From Leptolyngbya sp. SIOISBB (GTDB lineage: Bacteria; Cyanobacteriota; Cyanobacteriia; Phormidesmidales; Phormidesmidaceae), in the NCBI GenBank assembly GCA_010671905.1, contig JAAHII010000001.1:3286001-3350000 (forward strand): a stretch of DNA of 64,000 nt, in the 5' to 3' direction. A program made the position numbers and the translations under genes. Every line of letters starts with the position of its first letter. Within the stretch, counting starts at the first letter, position 1. The notes beneath the pieces are model-generated. The model was not told the DNA's origin and made no database searches. It was given only the letters and a program-made list of their open reading frames with translations. This document shows, piece by piece, positions 44,786-53,718 of this stretch.

Positions 44786-45718
44786 CTATTCAATGGTGCC
44801 GTTGCGCCAAGGCGCTGGATCAACGGCGACGTTATTGACATACAGGCCCCAATGCAAATGGGGACCCGTTGAAGCTCCAGTATTGCCAATGGTGCCAATG
44901 ACTTGGTCAGCTTGCACAAAGTCACCTTCACTGACATTGATGCTGTTGAGATGGATAAAGATGCTTTTGACGCCCTGACCGTGATCCAGACCGATGGTAT
45001 TGCCATGCAGTTCGAAGCCCTCAGATACGCGGCCAACTAAGATGATTCTGCCTGCTGCTGGGGCAATCACTGGCGTTCCGGTAGGGGCCGCATAGTCAAT
45101 GCCTCGGTGATAGTAATCGTTGGCAAAGACCCCGTTGTAATAACGACGCACACCGTATTCTGAACTGACCCGTCCTTGACTAGGACGCCGGAAAGGGCCA
45201 CTCCAAAATTTTTCTGGGCTCAGAATCTGTTTGAAAGCGTCGACCTGATCAAATTCATAATCTGTGCCCAGGTCGCTTTGTCCGGGCGGCAAATTAATGT
45301 ACTGAGTTCGAAAGTTGCGATTGCTCAACCACACCATCGGATTGCGCAGTCCCTCTGGTCCCTCGACCTTGATGATGTATTCGCCGGAGGCATGCAATGG
45401 ACTGGTGGGTAAAAATGTCCGATACTGGCCGTTGCCAATGGCAAAAGTGGGATATGCCACATCGTTGATGAGGACAGTGGGCACACTGCTAGAGTCAGCA
45501 TTCTCAGTGGTGATGATGGCCACGGTGTCGCCTTGGCTAGGACCCGCTGGCCGAATTAGAACGTCATAAGCGGCATACGCTGGGTGGTGGGCCAAGGTGA
45601 CAAACAGCGTCACCGCTCCAGCTAGCGCCATGAATACCACTGACTGCCAAGAAAACTGATGTTTCTTGAGAGCTGCATTCAGTCCTGGTAATCCATAGAA
45701 CGAGAAGGTCTGCTTCAT
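44786..45718 (-). CDS. M23 family metallopeptidase (LytM-like)
   Basis: The N-terminal hydrophobic segment (about residues 24-48: VVFMALAGAVTLFVTLAHHPAYA) exports the protein or anchors it. A middle beta region follows. The C-terminal LytM domain contains HRGIDYAAPTGTPV (first zinc His and Asp), AAGRIILVG, LDHGQGVKSIFIHL and TGPHLHWGL (H-x-H). These residues suggest active peptidoglycan endopeptidase. The start is the ATG at 45718; a TTG three codons earlier is possible. Adjacent to hfq without obvious functional linkage. Confidence 0.93.
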   Translation of the reverse strand: MKQTFSFYGLPGLNAALKKHQFSWQSVVFMALAGAVTLFVTLAHHPAYAAYDVLIRPAGPSQGDTVAIITTENADSSSVPTVLINDVAYPTFAIGNGQYRTFLPTSPLHASGEYIIKVEGPEGLRNPMVWLSNRNFRTQYINLPPGQSDLGTDYEFDQVDAFKQILSPEKFWSGPFRRPSQGRVSSEYGVRRYYNGVFANDYYHRGIDYAAPTGTPVIAPAAGRIILVGRVSEGFELHGNTIGLDHGQGVKSIFIHLNSINVSEGDFVQADQVIGTIGNTGASTGPHLHWGLYVNNVAVDPAPWRNGTIE

Positions 45719-45839
45719 GGCAGTCAAGGCTAAAGAAATGACAGATCAATCGGCACAAATCGCCACCCAACTTACCAGCTTGGCGACTCTGAGTGACCAA
45801 GATCCTGATGTTTGGGGTTGGCACGACGCTAGCATACGA

Positions 45840-46055
45840 TCACGATGCAATGCCTTTCAAAGATACGAGAGCAGAACGCCAGAGCACTGTGAGTTCACCG
45901 TCCACGTCGAGGCAGATACACTGAGGATCTTGCCAAGCAAGGGTGCCAGTGACAGTATCGCCTGTGACGAGCTTGACTGCGATGGTCTGTTTCTCGCGCA
46001 TGTAGGTTTGCAATAAGCGCGTACTGGGTAAGCCAGCTTCAAGTTCTAAAGTCAT
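45840..46055 (-). CDS. hfq: Hfq-like RNA-binding protein (cyanobacterial type)
   Basis: The Sm fold is recognised from LPSTRLLQTYMREKQTIAVK, LVTGDTVTGTLAWQDPQCIC and VLWRSALVSLK. Cyanobacterial Hfq lacks several RNA-binding residues of the E. coli protein and in Synechocystis is linked to motility through pilus ATPase binding. The ATG at 46055 gives 71 aa, the usual cyanobacterial length; in-frame starts at 46082 (ATG) and 46115 (GTG) would add 9 or 20 residues. It is divergent from dapF, a neighbourhood conserved in cyanobacteria. Confidence 0.88.
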   Translation of the reverse strand: MTLELEAGLPSTRLLQTYMREKQTIAVKLVTGDTVTGTLAWQDPQCICLDVDGELTVLWRSALVSLKGIAS

Positions 46056-46523
46056 TGGATGCAACAGTGTTGGACTGCTCATAAACAACTGGATGCTGGA
46101 TTCAAGGGTACCCACCTTTAGCGATTTTGACCGTGCTATTTAGCGAAGCAGCTTTACACAAGGTCATCTATGGCAGTGAGGGCAAATACCATGGCTCTTT
46201 GCAGGAATGATGGTGGGAAACTGACCCGGTTCTCACTCAGTTCGCCAGCATCAAGCGCAGTTCATCCTTCAACATGGCTTGATGGCGGTTAGCCTCTGGC
46301 AGCATTACTCTTTGAGGTTTGTCAGACCTGAGTGTTTGCAGAAAAGGCTGCTTGGCATGTCTGGGCTGTCGGCCAGTGTCATGGTTTGCAGCTAAAGTGA
46401 GCAACCCATTCAAACAAAGATTTACGATAGTAGCGACTGGCAACTTTTCCAGGATGGTATTCGCGATCGCGGGGTGTCAGGGGAGAATAGTCAGAGCATG
46501 GCAGCTGGTAGAGGTTGAAGAGG
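46056..46523. other. hfq-dapF intergenic region
   Basis: About 470 bases hold the divergent promoters. Two overlapping short open frames (46237-46443 minus and 46319-46540 plus) show no recognisable protein. No hairpin of note. Confidence 0.3.
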
Positions 46524-47378
46524 ATGACGATCGCATTTAGCAAGTATCACGGATTGGGCAATGACTTTGTGCTGGTAGACAATCGTCATCAGGCTGATTT
46601 GGTGTTGACCGCCGAGCAGGCAATTAAGTGGTGCGATCGTAACTTTGGAATTGGCGGTGATGGCGTCATTTTCGTCCTACCAGGACAACAGGGGACCGAC
46701 TACACCATGCGGATTCTCAACTCTGATGGCTCAGAACCCGAAATGTGTGGCAATGGTATCCGGTGCCTAGCCAAGTTCATCGCTGAGTTAGAAACGGCAG
46801 ACGGTTCACCGGCAGCACCTCCTAAGGCTTATACCATCGACACTCTAGCGGGCACGATGGTGCCGACCCTGCAACCAGATGGGCAAGTGACGGTCGATAT
46901 GGGTGAGCCCATTCTCAAGGCGGGCAAAATTCCCACGACTTTATCAGCGGCAGATGAACGGGTCATCAGCAAAACCATGACGGTTGATCAGCAAGACTGG
47001 GTGGTTACCTGTGTCAGCATGGGGAATCCCCACTGCATCACTTTTGTGGACAATGCGGATGCCATCGTCTTAGCGGCACTGGGGCCAAAATTTGAGCATC
47101 ATCCGGTCTTTCCTCAGCGCACGAATACGGAATTCATCGAAGTGATGAGCCGCGACTATCTCAAAATGCGGGTGTGGGAGCGCGGTGCGGGGGCGACTTT
47201 GGCGTGTGGGACAGGAGCCTGTGCGTCGCTAGTGGCCGGTGTGTTGACCGAACGATGCGATCGCGCGGCCACAGTTGAGTTGCCCGGTGGCCCCCTGCGG
47301 ATCGAATGGTCTGATGTGGACAACCATGTTTACATGACTGGTCCCGCTCAAAAGGTCTTTGCGGGAGTGATGCAGTAG
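46524..47378 (+). CDS. dapF: Diaminopimelate epimerase DapF
   Basis: DapF converts LL- to meso-diaminopimelate for lysine and peptidoglycan. It starts [20 protein letters not shown] with both catalytic cysteines visible: [15 protein letters not shown] and [24 protein letters not shown] and ERGAGATL confirm the family. The ATG at 46524 follows GAAGAGG; an in-frame TTG at 46515 overlaps that site and is unlikely. 284 aa is normal. It is followed by a repeat-bearing spacer. Confidence 0.96.
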   Translation: MTIAFSKYHGLGNDFVLVDNRHQADLVLTAEQAIKWCDRNFGIGGDGVIFVLPGQQGTDYTMRILNSDGSEPEMCGNGIRCLAKFIAELETADGSPAAPPKAYTIDTLAGTMVPTLQPDGQVTVDMGEPILKAGKIPTTLSAADERVISKTMTVDQQDWVVTCVSMGNPHCITFVDNADAIVLAALGPKFEHHPVFPQRTNTEFIEVMSRDYLKMRVWERGAGATLACGTGACASLVAGVLTERCDRAATVELPGGPLRIEWSDVDNHVYMTGPAQKVFAGVMQ

Positions 47379-47726
47379 CCGGTTTGGGGCGTGGATGGGT
47401 GTGAGTGTGAATGCGCGTCAAGGTCAGCAACGTGCCTGAAGAGAGTCATTTTGCATCGCCCTGTTGTCAGCTTTGGTTTAGATTGATGGCCAGGTTCTGT
47501 CCTTGTCAGCTTTCAGCCCTGGGATGGCGCATCTTGCACTGGGCGTAGCTCAATAGCGCACAGTTGAGGGGCACTCGTAACGTTGGTCTCACTGGCTGAC
47601 GGGATGCCCAGCATGAGCTTCGATCACCTTCTTTCCCAGGCCAGCTTGATCAGCACCTGAGCCTCACCCTCATACCCTGCCACCCTGCCACTCTCTAATC
47701 CCTATCCTCATTCTCATTCACCCTCT
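47379..47726. other. dapF-surE spacer with one ACCCTGCC repeat patch
   Basis: About 350 bases without a gene. Near its end (47661-47693) lies a CACCCTCATACCCTGCCACC-type patch, the same degenerate family seen at 25896-26013 and around 26907-27405. Only one orientation is evident here. Confidence 0.4.
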
Positions 47727-48410
47727 ATGACCCTAGTTCTCACCAACGACGACGGTATTGATGCACCGGGCATTCGAGCTTTACAGGCGGCATTGCCAGG
47801 GCAAGCAACCGCGATCGTGGCGCCCGATCGACCACTGTCAGGCTGCAGCCACCAACTCAATCGCGGGGGGGCGATCGCGATTGAGCCGCGCGGTCAAGCG
47901 GAACATGCCATTGCCGGTACCCCAGCAGACTGTACACGGGTGGCGGTGAGTCACCTCTATCCTGATGCTCGTTGGGTCCTATCGGGTATTAATGCGGGCG
48001 GCAATATGGGCGCTGATATTCACGTGTCAGGGACGGTAGCGGCAGTGCGCGAGGCGACCCTACTGCGGGTACCGGGTATTGCGATTTCCCATTACATCCA
48101 GAATCGACGACCCATTGATTGGTCGGTGGCGACGCGCTTGGCCAACAAGGTGTTAGCTAAGTTGATGCAATCAGCGCCGGAGCCGGGCCAGTTTTGGAAT
48201 GTGAATCTGCCTCACCTCCAAGCTGATGATCCCGATCCAGAAATCGTGCTGTGTGGGACCTGTACCCAGCCGCTACCGACGGAATTTAAGGTCGAAAATG
48301 GCCAGTTTTATTACATGGGCAGATATGGCGATCGCGCTCGTGATCCCGGTGCTGACGTTGATGTCTGCCTATCGGGCAGCATCAGTATTTCAGAAATTCG
48401 ACTGTGGTAA
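47727..48410 (+). CDS. surE: 5'/3'-nucleotidase SurE
   Basis: SurE is a metal-dependent phosphatase acting on nucleoside monophosphates and short polyphosphate. The N-terminal LTNDDGIDAPGIRAL carries the metal-binding Asp-Asp pair, followed by VAPDRPLSGCSHQLN, GTPADCTRVAVSHL, SGINAGGNMGADIHVSGTVA (in pieces) with the conserved Asn. At 227 aa it is slightly shorter than the E. coli protein, ending without the C-terminal tetramerisation arm seen there, as is common in this family. Start ATG 47727. Confidence 0.93.
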   Translation: MTLVLTNDDGIDAPGIRALQAALPGQATAIVAPDRPLSGCSHQLNRGGAIAIEPRGQAEHAIAGTPADCTRVAVSHLYPDARWVLSGINAGGNMGADIHVSGTVAAVREATLLRVPGIAISHYIQNRRPIDWSVATRLANKVLAKLMQSAPEPGQFWNVNLPHLQADDPDPEIVLCGTCTQPLPTEFKVENGQFYYMGRYGDRARDPGADVDVCLSGSISISEIRLW

Positions 48411-48530
48411 CAGCGCTGGCGCCGTCAATGGGGATCGAGACGCACTATCATAATGAGATTGCCTAGAAATTGGCCTGCTTGGCTGGCTGGTTCTGGGCAA
48501 ATGACCGGATGTGGTTTCACGCGGACAGTG

Positions 48531-49556
48531 ATGTCTCAACTCAACCAAGGTCTGACCCTATTCCTCAGCTTGCTCGTTGAAGCGACGCCCTTTTTGTTAC
48601 TGGGAGTCGCTTTTTCCAGCATTTTGGCCGTCTTGGTCGATGAGCGTAAGTTAATCCAGTACACCCCCAACAATCCCGTTTTTGCGGCGATTTCAGGCAG
48701 TCTGTTTGGCTGCTTGTTTCCCGTGTGTGAATGTGGCAACGTGCCAGTTGCGCGACGCCTGCTGATGCAGGGTGCACCGTCGGCGCTGGCGATTGGCTTT
48801 TTGCTTGCGGCACCCACGGTGAATCCGATCGTGTTTTGGGCGACTTGGGTCGCCTTTCGCGACCAACCAGCCATGGTGTTTTGGCGGGTGGGTCTGACGA
48901 TTGTAATTTCGGTCATTATTGCCTGCGTGTTTAGTCAGCAAAAGGACATGCGGCCTTTTCTTCAACCCGCGATCGCGCGTTATCTACCGTCTCCTGAACC
49001 CGAGCCCGAACCCGCTTTAGTCAGCAGCGGCAGTAATTTGCTGCAGGGGGGCGACTTTCTTTTGCAATCGACGGGGACGCTCAAGCTTGATCAACCGATG
49101 ATGGCGACTCTGGGTGCCACCACCGCGATGCCTCAACAGTCTTGGCAAGATAAAGCTCATGCCGTCTTAGAGATGATGCTGCAAGAGTTTCGTGAGCTGG
49201 GAGCGGTGTTGGTCATGGGCAGTGCAATCGCGGCGACGGTTCAGGTGGCGATTCCGCGCGAGTGGATTTTAGCGTTGGGGCAAGGGCCAATTACATCAAT
49301 TCTGGCAATGATGCTGCTGGCGTGGGTAGTGTCCATTTGCTCCACCGTTGATTCCTTTTTCGCTCTATCGTTTTCCTCTATCTTTACCAGCGGATCGATT
49401 CTGGCGTTCTTAGTGTTTGGCCCGATGATCGATCTGAAAAATATTTCCCTGCTGTTGACGACCTTTAAAGCCCGAGCGGTGATGTATTTGTTTGTGCTGG
49501 CGGCCCAGTTGACGTTTGTCTTTACACTGGCGGTCAATCTATATACGAGTTGGTAA
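48531..49556 (+). CDS. YraQ/UPF0718 family permease
   Basis: A polytopic membrane protein with family signatures LTLFLSLLVEATPFLLLGV, GCLFPVCECGNVPVARRLL with Cys residues in a membrane-adjacent loop, and LAAPTVNPIVFWATW. A duplicated half follows a variable cytoplasmic loop (about 150-220), with SICSTVDSFFALSF mirrored. Members may export arsenicals or other small ligands, but most are uncharacterised. The ATG at 48531 starts at the family boundary; an in-frame ATG at 48453 would add 26 residues. It is followed by its usual DUF1980 partner 13 bases later. Confidence 0.88.
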   Translation: MSQLNQGLTLFLSLLVEATPFLLLGVAFSSILAVLVDERKLIQYTPNNPVFAAISGSLFGCLFPVCECGNVPVARRLLMQGAPSALAIGFLLAAPTVNPIVFWATWVAFRDQPAMVFWRVGLTIVISVIIACVFSQQKDMRPFLQPAIARYLPSPEPEPEPALVSSGSNLLQGGDFLLQSTGTLKLDQPMMATLGATTAMPQQSWQDKAHAVLEMMLQEFRELGAVLVMGSAIAATVQVAIPREWILALGQGPITSILAMMLLAWVVSICSTVDSFFALSFSSIFTSGSILAFLVFGPMIDLKNISLLLTTFKARAVMYLFVLAAQLTFVFTLAVNLYTSW

Positions 49557-49569
49557 GCCGTTCACAACC

Positions 49570-50313
49570 ATGAAACGCACTTTTCCTTGGCCAACTTTTT
49601 GGGATACTCTGGCGCTCTTGTTTTGGGGGCTGATGTTGTTGCGCTACTGGTGGAGTGGGCGCCTGTCAGTACTGTTGCACCCGGATTACCATTGGTTGGC
49701 GATTGGGGCTGGTTGGCTGTTGGTATTCATGGCGGTTTGGCGCGGTTTGGCGCTGTTCCAATCGCGGGTCACCTATAACCCCGCCGGTCACATTGCCCTG
49801 ATGCCGCGACAGTGGAGCTTGATGGTACTGTTGGCGATTGCCATCTTTGGCTTGATCTATGTGCCGCGTCCCTTTGCCAGTGAGGCCGCATTAGCGAGAG
49901 GCATTGCTGATCCGGTCGGGCTCACGCGATCGCAGCCCCGACGGTTTGCCCGCAATACTCCCCCCGAAGAGCGCACCATCATTGATTGGATCCGCACGTT
50001 GAATGTGTATCCAGAACCTGACGCCTATACCGGCCAGCCGGTTGAGGTCATAGGCTTCGTTATCCACCCCCCCCAATGGGATGACAATTATTTGATGGTG
50101 GCGCGGTTTGTTTTGACCTGCTGTGCTGCTGACGCCTACCCTGTTGGCCTCCCGGTAAAATTGGCGGGCGATCGTAGTGAGTTTGCCCCCGATAGCTGGA
50201 TTTCTGTGCAGGGAGAAGCGCTGACCGAGACCCTGGATGGTCAGCGTCGTCTGGTGATCGTTCCCGATGAAGTCCTCGCCGTTGCTGAACCGAAAAATCC
50301 CTATGAGTTTTGA
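49570..50313 (+). CDS. TIGR03943/DUF1980 family permease partner
   Basis: A 247-residue protein with two to three N-terminal membrane helices (FWDTLALLFWGLMLLRYWW, WLAIGAGWLLVFMAVW) and a C-terminal soluble domain with the family motifs VEVIGFVIHPP, VARFVLTCCAADAYPVGLPV (in part) and DSWISVQGEA. It almost always accompanies YraQ permeases, as here. The adjacent cysteines TCC may bind a metal. The ATG at 49570 is chosen. It overlaps the next gene by 11 bases, so three genes form one operon. Confidence 0.9.
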   Translation: MKRTFPWPTFWDTLALLFWGLMLLRYWWSGRLSVLLHPDYHWLAIGAGWLLVFMAVWRGLALFQSRVTYNPAGHIALMPRQWSLMVLLAIAIFGLIYVPRPFASEAALARGIADPVGLTRSQPRRFARNTPPEERTIIDWIRTLNVYPEPDAYTGQPVEVIGFVIHPPQWDDNYLMVARFVLTCCAADAYPVGLPVKLAGDRSEFAPDSWISVQGEALTETLDGQRRLVIVPDEVLAVAEPKNPYEF

Positions 50314-51847
50314 TCGTTGTGCTCGCCGCAACTACCGCCGCTGGCGGCTGCCTTTAGATCGCCTGGCTTTGGGCCTGATGCTTGGTTTGTTGGTGGTTGC
50401 GGGTCTCTTAGTCCTACTGGGTGATCATGCGGTTGCTAAAGTGCAGAGATTTTCTTGGCAGGAAAGTACGGTAGGGGCCGAAAATATGGCTTTTACGCTG
50501 ACTTTTACCCGCCCGATGGATCCTGATACGGTAGAAGCTAACTTACAGATTACACCGGAGTTGCCAGGGCGAATCAGTTGGGCGGGTCGCCGCATGGCCT
50601 ACACGCTCGATGGGCCGACTCCCTATGGTGAGACCTATGAGGTCAGCTTGCCCGATGCCCGCGATCGCTTTTCTGAAAATGGCACTGCGGTGAGCTTCGA
50701 GCCCTTTGAGAGTACTTTCCAGAGTCGCGATCGGGCTGTGGCTTACATCGCTACTGAGGGTGCAGAGGCGGGGCGATTAATGTTGATCAACTTTTCTCAA
50801 GAGAGTGCGGCGATTCCTCTAACACCGCCCGATTGGCAAGTGTTGGACTTTGAACCCTATCCATTGGGCGATCGCATCTTATTTTCTGCCGTTCAAGGAG
50901 CGTCCAGAGAGTCGGCAGCGGCATCGCTGTCTCCGGAACTGTATGCCGTAGCCACAGGGTTAGCGCCTCTGCCGCCTGAGGATTTGGTTGCCATCGATAG
51001 CAACCCGAGTTTTGAGCCGGGTGACGTTGGAGAACTGACTCTGATGTTAGACAGTGATGTTTATCAAAATCTGGCCTTCGATCTGTCGCCGAATGGTAAA
51101 AAGATTGTTGTGCAACGGGTGAACCAGGCCAGTCCTGCTGACTTTGGTCCGTGGGTGATTGCTGAGGATAGTGCTCCACAACCCTTGGAAACCGAGCCTG
51201 GCGGCGAATTTTTGATTGGCCCTGACAGTGAAAGTTTATTGATGCTACAGGGCCAAGGCACGGCAGTGATTCCTTTATCCCCCAGTGCAGAGGGGGAAAC
51301 GATGTCAGAACCGCTGGACTTTTTGCCTGAATTTGGCCGTGTGTTTGACGTGACCAGTGATGGCACGGCAGCTGCCATGGTGGACTTTAATCAAAACGAT
51401 CCAGAGCGACGCTTTATTGAAACCCTGGTGTTAGTCACTAACCAAGGTGAAGAAACCCCTTTGCTGGATGCTACAGGTGCGATCATCAATGCTGAGTTTG
51501 ATCCCACGAATCGCATTCTCTATGTGCTAGCGAGTGAATTACTGCCTGGTGAGGCCTATCGTGAGCAGCCCTACTTAGCCGCGATCGCTCTCAACGATGA
51601 TCCTGAACCCCTTAGAATGCTGAACTTTCCGCCCCAAGCGCGGGTGTCAATGGATATCTCACCGGATGGTTTAGCTGCCTTGTTAGCAATCGCGGTTTCC
51701 CCTGACGGCAGTCCGAACAACGAGCAGATTCAAACCGTTTTGCTGCCGCTATTTCAAACGACAGAGCAACGCTTAGCTGGGACGCCAAGCGTGTCTGAGC
51801 CCAATATCTTACCCTTGACGGCGATGCAGCCAACTTGGTTGCCGTGA
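50303..51847 (+). CDS. Membrane-anchored protein with bacterial Ig-like and beta-propeller-like regions
   Basis: The basic N-terminus leads into one hydrophobic segment (LALGLMLGLLVVAGLLVLLG). Residues about 60-135 look like an Ig-like (Big_5/SbsA) domain: FTLTFTRPMDPDTVEANLQI. The rest (about 145-510) has repeated short beta motifs (DLSPNGKKIVV, DISPDGLAALLA, DVTSDGTAAAMVD) resembling a PD40/WD40-like propeller. It is probably exposed outside the cytoplasmic membrane. The ATG at 50303 overlaps the DUF1980 gene end, coupling it to the YraQ operon. Function unknown. Confidence 0.75.
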   Translation: MSFDRCARRNYRRWRLPLDRLALGLMLGLLVVAGLLVLLGDHAVAKVQRFSWQESTVGAENMAFTLTFTRPMDPDTVEANLQITPELPGRISWAGRRMAYTLDGPTPYGETYEVSLPDARDRFSENGTAVSFEPFESTFQSRDRAVAYIATEGAEAGRLMLINFSQESAAIPLTPPDWQVLDFEPYPLGDRILFSAVQGASRESAAASLSPELYAVATGLAPLPPEDLVAIDSNPSFEPGDVGELTLMLDSDVYQNLAFDLSPNGKKIVVQRVNQASPADFGPWVIAEDSAPQPLETEPGGEFLIGPDSESLLMLQGQGTAVIPLSPSAEGETMSEPLDFLPEFGRVFDVTSDGTAAAMVDFNQNDPERRFIETLVLVTNQGEETPLLDATGAIINAEFDPTNRILYVLASELLPGEAYREQPYLAAIALNDDPEPLRMLNFPPQARVSMDISPDGLAALLAIAVSPDGSPNNEQIQTVLLPLFQTTEQRLAGTPSVSEPNILPLTAMQPTWLP

Positions 51848-51868
51848 GATGATTGCTCAATTCGAGCA

Positions 51869-52321
51869 CTACACAGGGAGTAGCGATCGCTGACAAGTGG
51901 GACAAACGGCATGAATCGTGAGCTGACAATCTAGCAGCTGATACCCGGATTTCTTAGCGGTGCGGGCACCTGCTTTCAGGACCGAGTCGTTCTTGAACTC
52001 AATGGTCTTATTGCAGCGAACACAGATTAGGTGGTGGTGATGATGGGGTGAGGGCTGGTTGATTTCATAGCGCTTTTGCCCTTCGGCCAACTCCAACTCT
52101 CGCAAGATGCCCATGCGGGCCATCAGCTTGAGATTACGATAAATCGTCGATAAGCTGACTTGCTCACCTTCTTCTTTCAATACATCGCGCAAATCTTCTG
52201 CGCTCAGGTGCTCTCCCTTCGGCAAGTTTTGGAAGGTTTCCAACATGATTTCCCGCTGAGGGGTCATGCGCCACCCGCGTTCGTTCAATTCAGCCTTGAG
52301 AGCCGATGCTGTATAAGCCAC
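51869..52321 (-). CDS. fur: Fur family regulator (FurA-like)
   Basis: A 150-residue Fur protein. The winged-helix part has ELNERGWRMTPQREIMLETF and SLSTIYRNLKLM; the metal/dimer part has HHHHHLICVRCNKTIEF and a second pair in VCPTCQRSL. The close resemblance to cyanobacterial FurA (MGILRELELAEGQKRYEINQ) suggests iron-responsive repression, although PerR and Zur share this fold. The upstream region carries an AT-rich dyad (AAGAATTTCTT near 52388 and TTGAGAATTACTC near 52401) that could be a self-operator. Monocistronic. Confidence 0.9.
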   Translation of the reverse strand: MAYTASALKAELNERGWRMTPQREIMLETFQNLPKGEHLSAEDLRDVLKEEGEQVSLSTIYRNLKLMARMGILRELELAEGQKRYEINQPSPHHHHHLICVRCNKTIEFKNDSVLKAGARTAKKSGYQLLDCQLTIHAVCPTCQRSLLPV

Positions 52322-52541
52322 TTAATGGTCCCTCTCAACAGTGACGCCTTGTTGACAATCATAGCGAGTGATCCCCCTAATTTGCAAGAAGAATTTCTTA
52401 TTGAGAATTACTCCCGATACATTTAAACAAGAGTGAGAGTGGCGATCACAGCAGGGCTCTAGTGTGAGTGCTGTTGCAGCTCCCAAGAAGCCACGATTAA
52501 TCTCTGGCAAACAAACTTTACTAATCTATAACCAGCAAGCG

Positions 52542-52964
52542 TTAAGGTTGCTCCCCTGCGTTCTCGGCTGTCGTCGCGATCGCAAGTTCGACATTATCAA
52601 TTGTGCGCAACTGATCCATCACGGCTATAACTTGTCCGTGGGCGACCTCCTCATCAGCGCGAATGATCATCAATAGCGGGCGATCGCCAATTTGACGCGC
52701 TTGAATCTGCTCAGTGAGAGAATCTAGCGTGGCCGCTTCGTTGCCTAACTGCAAGTCGCCATTGCTGGTAATCGTCAACGTCAATGTATGCTGTTGTAGC
52801 TGATTTTCACTGGTAGCCGCGCTGGGCAGGTTGACTGGCAGACCCTCAGCCCGCGTCAGAAATAGGCTCGACAGAATAAAAAATGTCAGCACCACAAAAA
52901 TCACATCGATCATCGGCACGATGTTGATTTGGGGTGTCGTTTCTGGATCTTCGGGAAGATGCAT
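52542..52964 (-). CDS. exbD: ExbD/TolR biopolymer transport protein
   Basis: A single-pass inner membrane protein: INIVPMIDVIFVVLTFFILSSLF holds the membrane helix with the proton-pathway Asp (MIDVIF), and a periplasmic domain follows (TLTITSNGDLQLG, RPLLMIIRADEEVAHG, LELAIATT-like end). It energises TonB- or Tol-type systems with ExbB/TolQ. The ATG at 52964 starts MHLPEDPE. No exbB lies next to it, unlike most cyanobacterial loci; the next DNA upstream is the truncated hisB copy, so the partner may have been separated by rearrangement. Confidence 0.92.
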   Translation of the reverse strand: MHLPEDPETTPQINIVPMIDVIFVVLTFFILSSLFLTRAEGLPVNLPSAATSENQLQQHTLTLTITSNGDLQLGNEAATLDSLTEQIQARQIGDRPLLMIIRADEEVAHGQVIAVMDQLRTIDNVELAIATTAENAGEQP

Positions 52965-53146
52965 TGGGCTCGCCCTCACGGAATCAGGCCCATGGCCATC
53001 ACTGCCGCCACTATGCCTCGGTAGAGGTCGGTGTGGCCTTACTGTAGCGAATGTTGGCGATCATGGAACGTGACACAGAATTGGTGTTGAACCTCTCACA
53101 ACATCGCCGCCAGTGAATGTCACTCCATAGAGTTACAGCAATAGAG

Positions 53147-53473
53147 TTACAGCACTTCTTTAGAGCTGGGAATTTGGCTGGCCCATCGCGGGTCAATTTC
53201 GGTAGCCATGCGCATGGCGCGGGCAAAGGCTTTGAATGTGGCCCCGAGGATGTGGTGGGAATTAATGCCATCGAGTTGGCGAATGTGCAGAGTCATTTGG
53301 TTGTGGTTGGCGATCTCGACAAAAAAATTCCCGACGAGCTGAGCGTCGTAGGTGCCGACGCGCTGAGTGGGAATTTCGAGTCCATAGCTGAGGTGGGGAC
53401 GACTGGAAAAGTCCAGCGCAACTTGAATCAGCGATTCATCTAGGGGTGCAAAAAATGCCTCAACCTGACTCAC
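53147..53473 (-). pseudogene. Truncated, decayed copy of the hisB 3' half
   Basis: The frame encodes 102 residues matching the C-terminal half of the intact hisB at 58376-59014, from [15 protein letters not shown] to [11 protein letters not shown], roughly 85-90 percent identical. Homology starts at about 53455, so the first 110 residues, with the first half of the active site, are missing. The metal-ligand Glu in HHIIEATF is Gly here (HHILGATF), so it cannot be a working dehydratase. It is in the same orientation as hisB, making a direct repeat around the island. Confidence 0.92.
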
Positions 53474-53718
53474 TGTTGTCTGTTAATCAGGCTCTGCATA
53501 AGGCGTCAAGATACGCCTTCCTTACAGCATCTTTATCTAGCCTTAGTGAAGGATTAGTGATTTTCAGGAACAGAATGGGCACTACTGAGTCGTGCACTGT
53601 TCAGGCACGACTTCAATTTCAATGCTCTCAATCATCGGTTTGCCTTCTCAAACTCTGTTGTGTTGACCAAACCGGTGGCGTTATGTGCTTTTAGAAAACT
53701 CTTAAGCATGCAAATACT

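Noticed and set aside
46237-46443. 68-codon frame between hfq and dapF
   Set aside because: No family similarity and overlap with another equally weak frame.
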